Notes under the pieces: generated by a model
Database searches by the model: none
The model's input: the letters and a program-made list of their open reading frames with translations, nothing else
What the model was told of the DNA's origin: nothing
From: Evernia prunastri
Lineage: Eukaryota; Ascomycota; Lecanoromycetes; Lecanorales; Parmeliaceae
Direction of reading: 5' to 3'
Length of the DNA stretch: 64,000 nt
NCBI GenBank assembly: GCA_003184365.1
Contig: NKYR01000022.1
Coordinates: 117-64,116 of the forward strand
Program-made: the position numbers and the translations under genes
Shown here: positions 18,997 to 30,378 of the stretch, piece after piece
Position numbering within the stretch: the first letter of the stretch is position 1
Layout: every line of letters begins with the position of its first letter

Positions 18997-21266
18997 ATGA
19001 AACATCTCAAGCCACTCGTCCTGATTGGCATCGGCGCTGCTGCGGCCACTGCAGAGTAAGCATCCTCCACGCGATATCCATGCACTTTGCTCACTCCATC
19101 CGCCCATCACACCCTCGTGCAGACTCGGTGTTGAACGAGCACGCCTTGTGTGAGCTAGTTGCTAGATCTTGTCACTGACCTTGAGACCGCAGGAGCGACT
19201 CTGCATGCAGCCCCGTGTCAACAATCTTCGTCACCGTGCCTGCCTCGCCAACCACCGAGACAATCTACGCTCTTAGCAAGGGTTCAACAGCCACAACGGA
19301 CATCGAAACCTTGGTCAATGGAGCTGCACAAGAGACTTCGACTGCTACCATAACAACGGTCACGGCCTCTGTAGTTTCCACTCAATTTATCAGTGTCATA
19401 CAAGCGTCCTCGACAGCCGACGGTCAAGGAGCGTACTCTTTTGCCGAAGAAAACGGCACCACAATCTGGTTGGGGGCAACACCAGGTATGTTGTTTTCGA
19501 ATGACTTCTTCCTGTTCGATACTGGATTCTGGATCGTGAAATATCTTGTAGGAGTGGGGAAAGAATGTGTTCCACAGAGACTTATCTTACCACCCAACTA
19601 CCATTCACAAGATGAGGTTCTTCCCCTTTCGTCATGCTCTCAGACTTGTCTGAGAAGCTCAGCTTTGTGTTCTGCTATGGGAGCTTTTTCTCGTTGTCCT
19701 CTCTGAATCTGTCTCATGAGTTGAATCTGTCTTTTGAAAAATGCACGCTGACTCCGCAATCATTATCAGCAACTTCGGCCTCCCTGGTCACCAGTGTTCA
19801 CTTCGTCACTCTGCAGCCAGTCCCCCCTGGCTATGTTGCTCCGCAGGAAGGAGTCACACCCGTCACCAGCTATTTGACCCTTTCCTCGACTGAGACCATC
19901 ACTGAAACTAGTACTGAGACCCAAACGCTAGCAACGACCTCTGCATCTGCCCCAGCCGGAGCATACACTGGACTTGCACCAAACGGTTGGAACTCAAGCA
20001 TGTCAACGTTCATCACGTTCAAATCACCTGGTATCGGATCAGTCACAATTACGGAAAAGTACCATCCTGGCACAGCGTATCCATCAGCACCTTCCGGTAT
20101 TGTACCATTCACTCCTGGCAACGTAACCCGTCACATCAAGGCCAGGGACGTTACAGACATCGTCGTCGCAACCATTGATGGTGTGGTCGTCTCCTGGACC
20201 AACAACTATGATCAAGCAACCTTTAGCTCTGTTTCCAGCCCAGTGCAGACAGGATCGAGCTCTCTCACGGCTCCAGTCACTACAATCGGCAATTCTACAT
20301 CGAATGTGCTCCCTACCCCTTCCGCGACAAGTACGTCCTTGTCGTCTGTAGCTCAACTGACAACGAGTAATGCCCTTTCATCGCTCTTGGATCCGAACAC
20401 GTCAGCCTCGAGCACCGTAGCCACTGCCACTGCCTCTTCGTGTGCTAATGCGTCTCCTGACTTCATCATCGACTTCGACGATTTACCGGCCTTTTCAGCA
20501 GGTTCTGAGGTACTATCCCTTCGAACTCTCTTGTTTTAGCCTTGGACAAACGCTGACTCTATAATTTGTAGGACACAGACATTCCGCCTATCTTCAATCC
20601 TTACCATAAGCTATTTTTCCAGGAATACTTTGGCTATGTTCCTCCTCCCTCTGATCCTTTTCCACCCGTCTCACCTCCACAGCTGGCCATATATCGTGCG
20701 AACGGTTCAGGGACGACGGGTTCGGGCTCACCTGACGCAGGGGTATGTGTATTTGATGTTCCGATTCTTCCTGTTCTGAACTACATCGAGAGACACGTTC
20801 TGCGAGCAAAAGGCTCTCAATACCCCCATACTATATCATTGCTCGGGTCTTTGTCTTGAAGGAGGAATGCTGAATGCTGAATGCTGAATCTTTATAGCTC
20901 GAATTGGCTGGTGAGATTGGTAGTGGACCAAGGGCATCGGATAGTGCCTACTGGATTGACGCCTACTCTGCGTACCTCGGCTGCGCCAACCCTGGCCCCG
21001 AAGACTGTAGCATCATGGTCAAAGGCTACCAGAACTCGTCCCTCTTCAGTATCATTACTCAAGGATTTACCCAGCCGCCCTGCCCAGGCCTGAAGAACTG
21101 CTCTTTGGCGTTGGTGGAGTTTGCTGACGGCTTTCGGGGTTTGACGGGTCTTCAAATCATCGCGACAGTTGGAAACACGCGTGTCGATTGGTACATGGAC
21201 AATCTGAGCCTGGGATGGTCCAACAACACGTGTGCAGCGCAGCTAGAGCGTTCCTCGCAAGAGTAG
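18997..21266 (+). CDS. Secreted Ser/Thr-rich cell-wall-type glycoprotein, paralogue A (DUF7371-like C-terminal domain)
   Basis: Exons are 18997-19055, 19193-19485, 19770-20509, 20572-20742 and 20898-21266 (543 residues, all junctions in frame). MKHLKPLVLIGIGAAAATAE is a signal peptide. The middle is Thr/Ser/Pro-rich with TVT-type stretches (SSTETITETSTETQTLATTS), as in O-glycosylated wall proteins. The C-terminal third is ordered: FIIDFDDLPAF, then PPIFNPYHKLFFQEYFGYVP, then Cys-containing strands DCSIMVKGYQNSS, CPGLKNCSLALVEF, GLTGLQIIATVG and VDWYMDNLSLGW. This 'FDDLP...NPY..L.F' layout matches, to my memory, an uncharacterised fungal domain family named DUF7371; the name needs a profile search. 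A jelly-roll-like carbohydrate-binding fold is possible but is inference. The gene lies 700 bp before a second gene of the same architecture. Confidence 0.8.
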
Positions 21267-21965
21267 AGGAGTAGAGTTGATGTGGGTCAATATCCTCCGG
21301 TTAGGACTTGATCGTTGGCTGTGAACCATGGTGGCGTACTTATTTTCTTCAACAAACCCCTTTTTCTTGCGCACTTTGGCTAGGCGCAAGCCATATAGCT
21401 CCACGATAGAACAGTGCATGCTCAAGCTGAAATTCTGAAAGATTGTCGATGCATGGATGGAATCAATTTTTCGCCCCCCAGCCAGCGAGAATGGGATACT
21501 CCACTTTTGTCGCTTCTAAGCCACAGCAGCCACAATTGGCGCTGCCGTCGCTTCAAATGTGCATAGACTCTCCCTTCTTCCTTTAGTTTCCCCACATACA
21601 AGTCAAAACTGCCAGACCAGTGTTTCGTTGTCTGTTCTGTAACCAATTATGCGCTCCAAGCGTCGTGGGGATGACATGTGCAAATGCAAGGTTCTGTCTC
21701 TCATCCACGAAATATACATGTTTCAGGTACGAAGTAGGTCCTTCACCTTGCGGGCAATTCGTGATACGTGCGCAAGGAAACAATGCTGTTACCATTTCAG
21801 ATGAAAGGACCATGGTCGGAGCCTTTGACACAATTCTCCTATCTGACTGTCTCTCAACCTTGTTAAGCTGATTTGAATTTTTCTGTCATTATCGATTACA
21901 CTCTTTCCTGTTCTCTGTTGTCATTATCTTCTTTCGTGCGCTCTCAAATTCGTCAATGGAGAGCC
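21267..21965. other. Spacer between the two secreted-protein genes
   Basis: No gene supported. CT-rich sequence (TCTTTCCTGTTCTCTG and on) just before 21966 looks like a core promoter. The upstream in-frame ATG at 21873 would add 31 residues before the signal peptide and is less likely to be the start. Confidence 0.5.
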
Positions 21966-24158
21966 ATGACGCCTGTCTTTACCAAGTTGCTGCTACTAGT
22001 AACGTGTCTTGCAATTTTGGCCGATGGTGCACCGAACAAGAAGAACGACGATAATCCCCAATCTCATAGACATCTACGACCTCGGGGGATCCCCCTCAAA
22101 CCTATTCAGGAAACCCATTGCCCAAACTTGACCGCCTCCGGCAGCCCGGGAGGACCGCTGAGCAACAGCTTTGCAACAGGCTCCCGATGGTTCGTTCTGC
22201 CCTCAGGCACTGCCAACACCGGCAGCACCTTCGGAAGCAGTCGGGTTGTACCATACCCAACCGATGGAGCGCCGTATCAGAACTCTACATCGCTGCATAC
22301 AGAGCAGGGCAACGGCGTGGTTGAGAAGGCCCAGAGTGGATTAGGCATGCAATGTCCGCCTCAGCAGACGGTCACACTGCCTCCACAGACGATTACTCTG
22401 CCGGCACAGACTGTCACTATAACCCCAGCCCCGGAGACGATTACGGTTACTCCTCAAGCGCAGACCGAAACATTGACCGTCACCGTGACTCCGCAAACGC
22501 AGACCACGACGTCGACAGTATGGATGACAGTGACAGCGAACCAGGCTCCCACCTGTCCCAGTCCCAGTAACGCAGCGAACCCCCAAATCGCTCCAGTCCC
22601 TGCTCAGATTGCGCAGCCTTCAAATACACCAATTGCCCCAGTCTCTAACAATGCTTCTACACCTGTCATTGCACCTCCAGTTGTGACTACATCGAATCTT
22701 GTGGTTCCCTTATCTGCAGGCGACACGGTCCCAATCGGAAACGCCACATTGCCTGTCATTCCTAATTTGGGCCCCGCGATTGGGACTGCACCAACCAAAT
22801 TCCCTGCAATTAATCAGGTCAGCCCAATTGGCCAACAGACTTCTTCCTCCATCGCGCCAATAATCACCAGCGCCCCAATCATAGCCCCATATCCCTACCG
22901 CAACACCAGCAACCAAACACTTCCGTTCGGCTTAGGCTCCTCCCGCGGCTTCAGACGAACAGGATCCGGTTTCGCAAAACCGACCTACAGACTCCGTTCA
23001 AGCTACTTCGTCTCCAAGTTCGTTACCGACACACCAATAAGCACGACTACAGTCGGACCTCTTGCAACAGGAGGTTTTCCTTTAGGAAATGTATCGTCGC
23101 TGTTGGCAGGACCGGCGCGGGCTAATGTTACTGTCTTCCAACCCACAGCTGGACCTACGGCTCCGCTTTCTCAGACAAGAGAGGATTTCCCCGACGATGG
23201 ATCCTCGCTGCTGCTGATGCCGCCGACTCAGGCAAATGCAACGACTTCGCCCATCATGGAATATTTCCCGGATGACGGATCGAGCCTCCTGACACCGCCA
23301 GCCCTGGCAAATGCTACGAATGTTCCACCCGTTGGTGGAGCTACGGCTCCGATCATTACCCCGGCCGTCAGTGGTTCGTCTCAGACGTCAGCTATGGTGG
23401 TTGGTACTGTTAGTCCTCCTCCGATGACACCATACAATATCTCGACTTCGATACCAACGGTGTCTACACCCATACCCCCTCCCCCTCCGCCAATAGTACA
23501 ACCAAACACCTCGATCTCACTACCGCCATCCACATCAAGCTCTCAAACACCCCAGCCACCAACCACCGCCACTCACCCCCTCTGTACCAACGGCACCACC
23601 ACCCAAAACATGACCACAGACGTACGTCCCTCCCCTCCTCCCCCCGTCCCCTCACGCAACGATCCCAACTAACACCGCACAAACACCAAGTTCTCCGAAA
23701 TCCCCCCTTTACACTCCACGCCCCTGATCCTCCAAGGCCTAAACTACACCACCTTCACCCCCTCCACCGCCCCCGCCTCAAACCCCGCATCTCCCCTCCC
23801 GCCCCCAACCCACCTCCTCGCCCCCTCCGCCTCCGCACCGAAAGAAATCGCCCTCGCGCCCCACTCCCTCTCCTTCTCCCTGACCTCCCTCTCCCTCTCC
23901 TGCGGCGACGCGGCCCCCTCCTCCCCCTCCTCCTCGTCGGACGACGCGACGGCGAACAATTGCTCGGTCATGATGTTCGGCGTCGGCGCAGGCACGGGGG
24001 CCGCGCGGTCGCTGACGGTGGGGCCCGGCATGCAGGCCGTGCGCATGGCGGCCGGGTGGCGGGGGCTGAGCTCGGTGACTTTCACGGCGGAGATGGAGGG
24101 CGCGCAGGTCGGGGTGGGGCTGGGGGAGGTGGCGTACGAGTTGGTCAGCGCGTGCTGA
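21966..24158 (+). CDS. Secreted Pro/Thr-rich glycoprotein, paralogue B (DUF7371-like C-terminal domain)
   Basis: Exons 21966-23621 and 23691-24158 give 707 residues. I start at MTPVFTKLLLLVTCLAILAD because it forms a clean signal peptide; the frame is open from 21873. Following HCPNLTAS and a Gly/Ser stretch comes a TVTLPPQTITLPAQTVTIT-like repeat, then a long Pro/Ser/Thr/Asn region with a doubled motif FPDDGSSLL (about residues 403 and 430) and poly-Pro. The second exon begins FSEIPPLHSTPLILQGLNY and ends with NCSVMMFGVGAGTGAARSLT, GWRGLSSVTFTAEMEGAQV and YELVSAC, which parallels the end of the gene before it (CSIMVKGY..., GFRGLTGLQIIATVGN). The intron before this domain has the same phase and place in both genes. 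The last exon is very GC-rich. Confidence 0.77.
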
Positions 24159-26504
24159 TTGGGCTTGGCTGGCTGGCTGGGGACGGTTTGGGCGTGGGTT
24201 GTATGTATATAGTGTATAATTAATATATGAATATGAATATGAATACTCAGGGTATGACAAGAGGTCGCGACCCCTTCTCCTAGATAGGAGACTGCGGTAC
24301 GAGAGTAGCAGCAGCACGTCGCGTGGTTTCCGTAGTGAAACCACACCGGACCGCTGACGGCGCCAAACGGATACATTCGACCTCCTCGCCGCAACTTCCT
24401 TTCCCTCCGCAAGCACAGCATCTATCTTGCTTTGGTGTGACCCGTTACGTAGATCTCATCCCAAGGCCTATGATTCGACCTCATCCAAAGCCCGCGATGC
24501 ACATTCCGGCATCAAGCCATCCAACGTACGAGCCCACCGTTTTCTCCGACTCGCCCGCGTCGGTTCCGGAGCGTGAGAACGTGGTCTGTCATTCATTGCG
24601 GTTTTGCCGTGTTGGGAGTTCTTTGACAGGGGATGGGGGGGTGGGGGGATGAGAGCGGTTGGTGTGTTTTGTTGGGAGTGTTCATCTTGTTAGGGACAGG
24701 TGTGTGTGTGTGTTGGGTGTGTGCGTGTTTGGATGTGGATACGTGTTACATTTGGTGTTGTTTGTTGTCAGTGTGTTACGTCGATGATAATTGTGTCGAA
24801 CATGGCTGGACAAGGAGACATCTGATATCAGCACAGGGTTCGAGAGGCTGGGACGGAATGCCGGCGTCTTGTTGCTCCTTGCCAAAAGCCCAGTCAACTG
24901 ACAGTCCTTCCTTCTTTGGCTTGGCGCGCTCTGGACCATAGAGCAGCTTCACGGCTCACATGTACCCGCAGAGCAGACCCATCAAGGATGATCAAGAACG
25001 AACAGGACTAGTGAAGTCTCCTTTCGCAGCCCCGTGCGCAAGGTGGCGCGGAACGGAGGCCGCGTAGCGTCGACAGATTTTTTTCTCGAAACATGGCCCG
25101 TGCGCGAAGCGAAGTGAAGGCTGAGCTGAGCGTGAAGGCAAGACGGACCGGAGGGGAAACGGGAGAAAGGCGGGGCGAGGGTGCGAGAGTCACGAGCGCT
25201 GAGCCTGCGATGGAAGGGGACGCTGCATGGATGGTGAAGATGTAGTCACTGGTGCAGGAGCGCTGATAGGTGGAGATGTTAGATTGTATGTATGGATGCT
25301 GATGTGTGTGAGCATGTCAAAATGGGGCAAGGGAAACGGAGCGGAGGAGGGAAGACAGGGGAAGATCATGAAGCCGGAAATGCAGGGTATCGCGCCTCGT
25401 GCGTAAATACTCCAGATCGGGGCCTGTAAGCCTTGCGGTGAAAAAGCGTGTGGGGAGTGTAATGAAGCGAAAAGAAAATGACTGGTGAGAGACTTTCATA
25501 ATGACAAAGGAGCTCGGTCAGAGATGAACGGAGATAGAGAAGCTGTACTTTCGAAGAGACTGTTGCACATCCAGTAGGTACATTTTGTATGAGAGCACAC
25601 TAGCGCCGCCGGGTTCGGGTATGTACTGTACTGGCAATGACTATACATTGTGTGCGATGAGCGAGGCTTTCTCCGAAATTGTGCGGCTGGTCCGTTCAAT
25701 ATGCACGTAGCTGCCAGACCACCATCACTTCACTTCTCCACGTCAGCCATATCGTTGCTGGACCGGTATTGGTCGGTTGATATAAACGTCAGCTCTGTCT
25801 AAGGCCCCGCTCGCTCTTATCATTCTTTCAGCCTCTTGCTGCTCGTACTGCCGGGACATGTATTGAAGGTCTTCTATCTGGCTCTGAGTACACGTCAGCA
25901 GGCTCACCGCTCATCCCGAAGGAACGATGCTGACCTTCGTCAATGCACTACCCGGGTTACTGATTAAATATCCCTCCCTTTGCTGGTAGGTGAATGGCCG
26001 TACGGAGACATAAGGACCGAGATGGTATTGTATATGCTATCGGATATTCCTGAGTCAGCATTCCTACACCAAGTTCCAAACCAAGTTACATGGCACAGTT
26101 TGGGAGTGGTAGAGAAGGCGGAACAAAGTGGCGAAGTCACCACTCTCGCAGCACTTGCAACTCAGGAAAATTTACGATTCAGAAGAACAGAGCGCCGAGG
26201 TAAGACATACGGTGAACATTATGTGCCGAGATATGCCGTAGCCCGGGACGAAGTAGGTGGTGTAAGCATTGCTGGAAGTCGAGTGTGCAGAAGGCATTAT
26301 TGAAGCTGTGCGATTGAAGAGTGTATATCAAAGTCCAAGCAAGAGGAAGGCATCCCCTTTTGTGCTCAAGACGTTATCCACCGCCTTGAAGAATCGTACT
26401 GAGCTGGAGGGCAGTTTCATCCTGCCTCATGTGTAGAAAGTTTCAAATCCATACATTTGCAGGGCGAAGATGCGTAGTCATGGGCATGATAGTTATCTTC
26501 CGGT
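24159..26504. other. Long gene-poor stretch with simple repeats
   Basis: Contains a short ATGAAT microsatellite (about 24224-24245) and a GT-rich run (24690-24760, GTGTGTGTGTG). Open frames here, including minus 23744-24421 and plus 25980-26303, show no family marks and appear to be chance or shadow frames. I see no RNA gene. Confidence 0.45.
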
Positions 26505-26600
26505 TCAGGCGAACTTCATTCTCCAACCAATTGGTCTTGCTTGTACGTATTCGCATTTCAAAGGCCGATTATCGGCTTGCAGCAGGCCGCTATTGCTTAC

Positions 26601-26849
26601 CGACCGCTCTCTTGCCACGTATAAACAAGGCGAATGGTCGTAATCAAACAGCATAGAGCGATTTCCAGGTTGGACATGCTCGAATCGCACACCGCATAGA
26701 AATGGTGGGTTTGTGATCCTCGCTGCAAGCTTGCCAATCTCGCCAATCCTCCCTGTCAATTGGCCGCCTCGGAAGGGCAAGGCTGACCCGATTTTCAAGC
26801 AGAACTTAACGTAGGCTTTATCGACCTTCAATGACGAAGAAAATGCCAT
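26601..26849 (-). CDS. Candidate first exon of an unrecognised small gene
   Basis: A minus frame starts ATG at 26849 and runs 83 codons to a good donor GTAAGC at 26600-26595, phase 0. It reads MAFSSSLKVDKAYVKFCLKI, then RIGEIGKLAARITNPPFLCG and SMLFDYDHSPCLYVARERS. I do not recognise it and I could not find a matching second exon with confidence. It may be chance. Confidence 0.2.
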
Positions 26850-27381
26850 CCGATGAAGACTAACCTTTCCATTGTGATATTACCAAAATTGTACATTAGG
26901 AAATATTGATATGCAAAAGCTGTTTAACGAAGCCCTGTTTTACCGTGTACCTGGACCCACGACGGAGCCTCATCCGGATCGGGACGCGGTTCGTTGCCTT
27001 GTAATTCAAGGCGTCGTAAGACAGGGGGTGTGGCTTTCAGTAGACTCCTTCATGAACTCATGATAGCGGTGAATACTGTTTTAGGAAATACTGAACAAGC
27101 TCTGCTGCCCCCAAACATTAAAGAGGCAGGCATGGACGGGGGCCAGAAAAACGTAAGATAGCCTCACAGAGTAGATCTAGCCCTTGCTGAGGCTCCCCCA
27201 TGTTGATCACAATGGCGGTCGGCGAAGGATGAGTATGAGATAGGGAAATCGGCACGTATGTATCCTTCTGAACTGAACAGACGACATCTTTAATGTAGGT
27301 CAGGCGCCCAAAAATCCATCCACATATTCTTCTTCGGATATTGCCAAAACCTCAGTCGCTCATTGCGGTCGAGCCACCGTC

Positions 27382-27834
27382 TCAGCTTCCTCGATATGTA
27401 GTATAACTCCAGGGCCCCAGTAACAACGGCACATGATAATGTCCCCTATCCGGCAACACAAAGAATTTGACCTCCACCTCCGGGAAAAAGGTATTACCCT
27501 CCCCGTAATACTTTCCCGTCTCAAATTTCAACGACCATACCATCCCGCCATCCGGATGCTCACGTAGATTCTCGAAGATCTCGAGCAAGGATGGACCGTC
27601 CGGGGCTTGCCAGCTCGAGATTCGACCGTCGGCGTCAGTGAGGGCTTTGAAGGCGGCGGAGGGACCGAACGGCTTGAGGAGAGTGAGGGAGACTGAGAGC
27701 CGCGGAGCAGGGACGCCGCTGACGAGATCAAGGACGTGGCAGGTTATAGGGTCTTTTGGTTTGCCAGTGGTTGCCGCTGGGAGGAGTGAGGGGAGTTCCC
27801 GGGATTGGTGTTCAGATTGGCTGCGGTTTTCCAT
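27382..27834 (-). CDS. 5-hydroxyisourate hydrolase (transthyretin-like)
   Basis: 150 residues from ATG at 27834; the frame is open further upstream to 27915 through a hydrophobic stretch that I take as 5'-UTR. The core starts PITCHVLDLVSGVPAPRLSV, whose His belongs to the active site, continues with FKALTDADGRISSW and MVWSLKFETGKYY, then FFPEVEVKFFVL, and ends HYHVPLLLGPWSYTTYRGS, the diagnostic C-terminal YRGS tetrapeptide. The enzyme hydrolyses 5-hydroxyisourate, the product of urate oxidase, to OHCU in purine breakdown and acts as a tetramer, often in peroxisomes. Length and motifs are normal; the N-terminus of about 45 residues is disordered. It is divergent from the Get3 gene with 420 bp between starts. 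Confidence 0.93.
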   Translation of the reverse strand: MENRSQSEHQSRELPSLLPAATTGKPKDPITCHVLDLVSGVPAPRLSVSLTLLKPFGPSAAFKALTDADGRISSWQAPDGPSLLEIFENLREHPDGGMVWSLKFETGKYYGEGNTFFPEVEVKFFVLPDRGHYHVPLLLGPWSYTTYRGS

Positions 27835-28254
27835 ATTTGCTTTTGATAGTGAAATGATAAGAAGAGAAGAGAAGAGGAAGATGAAAATTATAAGGGTCTC
27901 CAAGACCTCTGACACTTGTAGGCCAAGGAGATGTTAGAGATGTCAAGTTCATTTTATTAGTACTCGTGATAAGTCTGCTGCCGCTTCTTTCATTTATTTT
28001 GTTGGTGAATGGGAATTGGAAGGGTCCAGCCAGCGATGATCCCCTCCATCCCGCCGCGCTCCAGGCTCCTAGGCAGCCCTTAGGCTTGGAGCAAGCATCA
28101 CAAGTCACAATCTACAGGCTACGTCAGAATCCATCCCTATCCAACTTTTGACCCTCCACACGTCCCAACAACGTGAACTACATATCTGCACACTCTCTCT
28201 AAATCTACCATCATCTTCATCCATCCCTGATACGAACCACCCTTCTCCAGCAAA
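27835..28254. promoter_or_regulatory. Divergent promoter region between the HIU hydrolase and Get3 genes
   Basis: The two starts face away from each other across 420 bp, so both promoters lie here. C-rich/CT-rich stretches near 28150-28250 (CTCTCTCTAAATC, CATCATCTTCATCCATCC) precede the Get3 start. No specific operator was identified. Confidence 0.5.
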
Positions 28255-29395
28255 ATGTCTACAGCAATCGACGCAGACTCAGAAGATCTTGCCCCAACTC
28301 TCGAGTCCATAATACAGCAGAAGTCCCTTCGCTGGATCTTCGTCGGCGGCAAAGGTGGCGTGGGCAAAACCACCACTTCCTGCTCCCTTGCTATCCAGCT
28401 CGCCCGTGTCCGCAAATCCGTTCTTCTCATCTCCACTGACCCTGCGCACAACCTGAGCGATGCTTTCAGCCAGAAGTTTGGTAAAGAGGCGAGACTGATT
28501 GATGGCTTCACCAATCTAAGCGCTATGGAGATCGATCCGAATGGGAGTATACAAGATCTGCTGAAAGAAGGCGGGGAAGGAGCGGAGGAAATTATGGCGC
28601 AGACTGGTGGAATGGGAGGGATGATGCAGGATTTGGCGTTCAGCGTGAGTCTCCGGGATATAAGCCGACTATGATCTTGGGATGGAGTTGACTGGTCTTG
28701 CAGATACCCGGTGTGGACGAAGCCATGTCATTCGCAGAGGTGCTGAAGCAGGTTAAATCGCTCTCTTACGAGACCATCATCTTCGATACTGCACCGACAG
28801 GTCACACTCTACGATTCTTACAATTCCCAACAGTAATGGAGAAAGCACTTGCAAAGATATCACAGCTATCTACCCAGTTCGGACCTATGCTCAATTCGGT
28901 CATTGGTGCGAGAGGTGGACTACCCGGTGGACAGAACCTGGACGAGCTCATTGCGAAGATGGAGACGCTGAGAGAGACCATCGGAGAGGTCAACACACAG
29001 TTCAAGAACCCAGACATGACGACCTTTGTATGCGTCTGTATTCCAGAATTCTTATCATTATACGAGACGGAGCGCATGATCCAGGAGCTTTCGTCATACG
29101 AGATCGACACGCACGCCATTGTAGTGAATCAGCTTCTATTCCCGAAGAAGACCAATCCTTGCGAACAATGCAATTCGAGGAGAAAGATGCAGAAGAAATA
29201 TCTGGAGCAGATTGAGGAACTTTATGATGAGTTCAATGTCGTCAAGATGCCTTTGCTGGTGGAGGAGGTTAGGGGGAAAGAGAAATTGGAGAGGTAAGGA
29301 CCTATTACATCCAATTTTCTTGTGACATAGCTGATAAACCATTGCACCGCAGCTTCAGCGAGATGCTCGTCAAGCCATATGAGCCACCAGAATGA
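28255..29395 (+). CDS. GET3: Get3/ArsA-type ATPase for tail-anchored protein targeting
   Basis: Exons 28255-28644, 28704-29293 and 29353-29395 give 340 residues, the usual fungal length. The P-loop GKGGVGKTTTSCSLA lies near residue 33, switch I is DPAHNLSDAF, switch II is DTAPTGHTLRFLQFPTVMEK, and the zinc-binding pair is the CEQC of NPCEQCNSRRKMQ. Between them are the hydrophobic client-groove segments with [21 protein letters not shown]. As a homodimer in the cytosol, Get3 accepts tail-anchored membrane proteins and hands them to the Get1/Get2 receptor at the ER; ATP hydrolysis drives the cycle. The last exon encodes only FSEMLVKPYEPPE and is needed for the normal C-terminus. Nothing is missing. 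Confidence 0.97.
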
Positions 29396-29973
29396 GCTAC
29401 GCTGTATCATTAGAACAATAGGGCTCAAGCGGGCGTCATTTGTCGCACTTCCATCCATATTTCCCAGCAAGCATGCATAATGTTAGTACAAACATCAACC
29501 TTGTCGATAGAGAAGACTACTCGAAGTGCAGGCCGCAGTCTTTCTTTGGTCTGCCATTTTTAGAAGCCATCAACCTTTGCAGACAAGCCGATAGCCGTCA
29601 TCTCATCTTCGATATTTCTGTTCATGTTGCAGCTTCCATCGTCAAAGAGTGCCACACTTTAGCGCCTTACTCATCACCGAAGCTAGGTCTCCGCTGCTGA
29701 CTTGCTGAATTACGCGGGCTGAGCATAGACAGATGCGCCACTGCGGAGCAGCAGTAAGTTTCGCCGGTCAGCTTGTGGGCTAAGATGGTCTCCTTTCTAT
29801 ACTTCAATTTGCGTTTTAAAATATATAACTTGGCGTGTTGCTGGCCACATTTGCTCATCATTGACCACATTCTTGCTTTCTTCCTTCACAAAGTCCAAAG
29901 CTCCGCTCTTCAAAGAACCTTCAAGACTCACACGACCAGACTTTTCCCATCTAGAAGACCAATCCAGTACGCA
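29396..29973. other. Intergenic, no supported gene
   Basis: Short frames only. The last part (CTTCACAAAGTCCAAAGC and similar) is the likely 5'-UTR of the Ala-Pro-rich gene. Confidence 0.5.
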
Positions 29974-30378
29974 ATGGCAGGAATCCTAGGCGGCATCATC
30001 GCGCCAATCATGGGCCCCGTCGTCTCCGGCCTCCTCGGTAGCATCGCAGGCCAACCACCCGCTCCAGCTCCAGCTCCAGCTCCAGCACAAGCACCAGCAG
30101 CCGCCCCAGCTCCGGCCCCAACGCCCACCGTCCAAGCACCCGCTCCCGACCCTGCCCCCGCCCCAGCACCCCAGTCGGACCAAAGCGACCAAGGGCAAGG
30201 ACAAGGAGGGATCAACCTCGGAGGGCAGAATCTGGTAAACAATCACCCCTACCCATCGTAGACTGAATGTGTCTTGGGGACGAGCAAAAATGGGCTGACA
30301 GATTGGGTTCAGAACTTGAATCTAGGCGGTAAGGGGTCGCCGCACCCGAAGACGCCTGTGAGGGGGGGCAAACGATAG
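29974..30378 (+). CDS. Small Ala-Pro repeat protein with a glycine-zipper-like hydrophobic N-terminus
   Basis: Exons 29974-30234 and 30313-30378 give 108 residues. Residues 1-27 (MAGILGGIIAPIMGPVVSGL and following LGSIAG) are hydrophobic with small residues spaced as in GxxxG helices. Residues 28-68 are APAPAPA-type repeats with Thr and Val breaks. The tail is QSDQSDQGQGQGG, NLGGQNL, and after the intron NLNLGGKGSPHPKTPVRGGK with a basic end. There is no clear cleavage site, so it may be membrane-inserted instead of secreted. I do not recognise the family. The intron has good borders and the frame continues the NLGG motif across it, which supports a real gene. The preceding in-frame ATG at 29773 is less likely to be the start. 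Confidence 0.6.

Noticed and set aside
21873..21965. Upstream ATG for secreted protein B
   Set aside because: It would bury the clear signal peptide behind 31 residues.
23744..24421. 225-codon minus-strand frame over the end of the secreted protein B
   Set aside because: It is antisense to the GC-rich second exon, where stop codons are rare, and its sequence is low-complexity without marks. The plus strand has a clear protein domain.
27835..27915. Upstream ATG giving HIU hydrolase a hydrophobic leader
   Set aside because: The hydrophobic stretch does not precede a cleavage site and the family acts in cytosol or peroxisome; the inner ATG gives the normal length.
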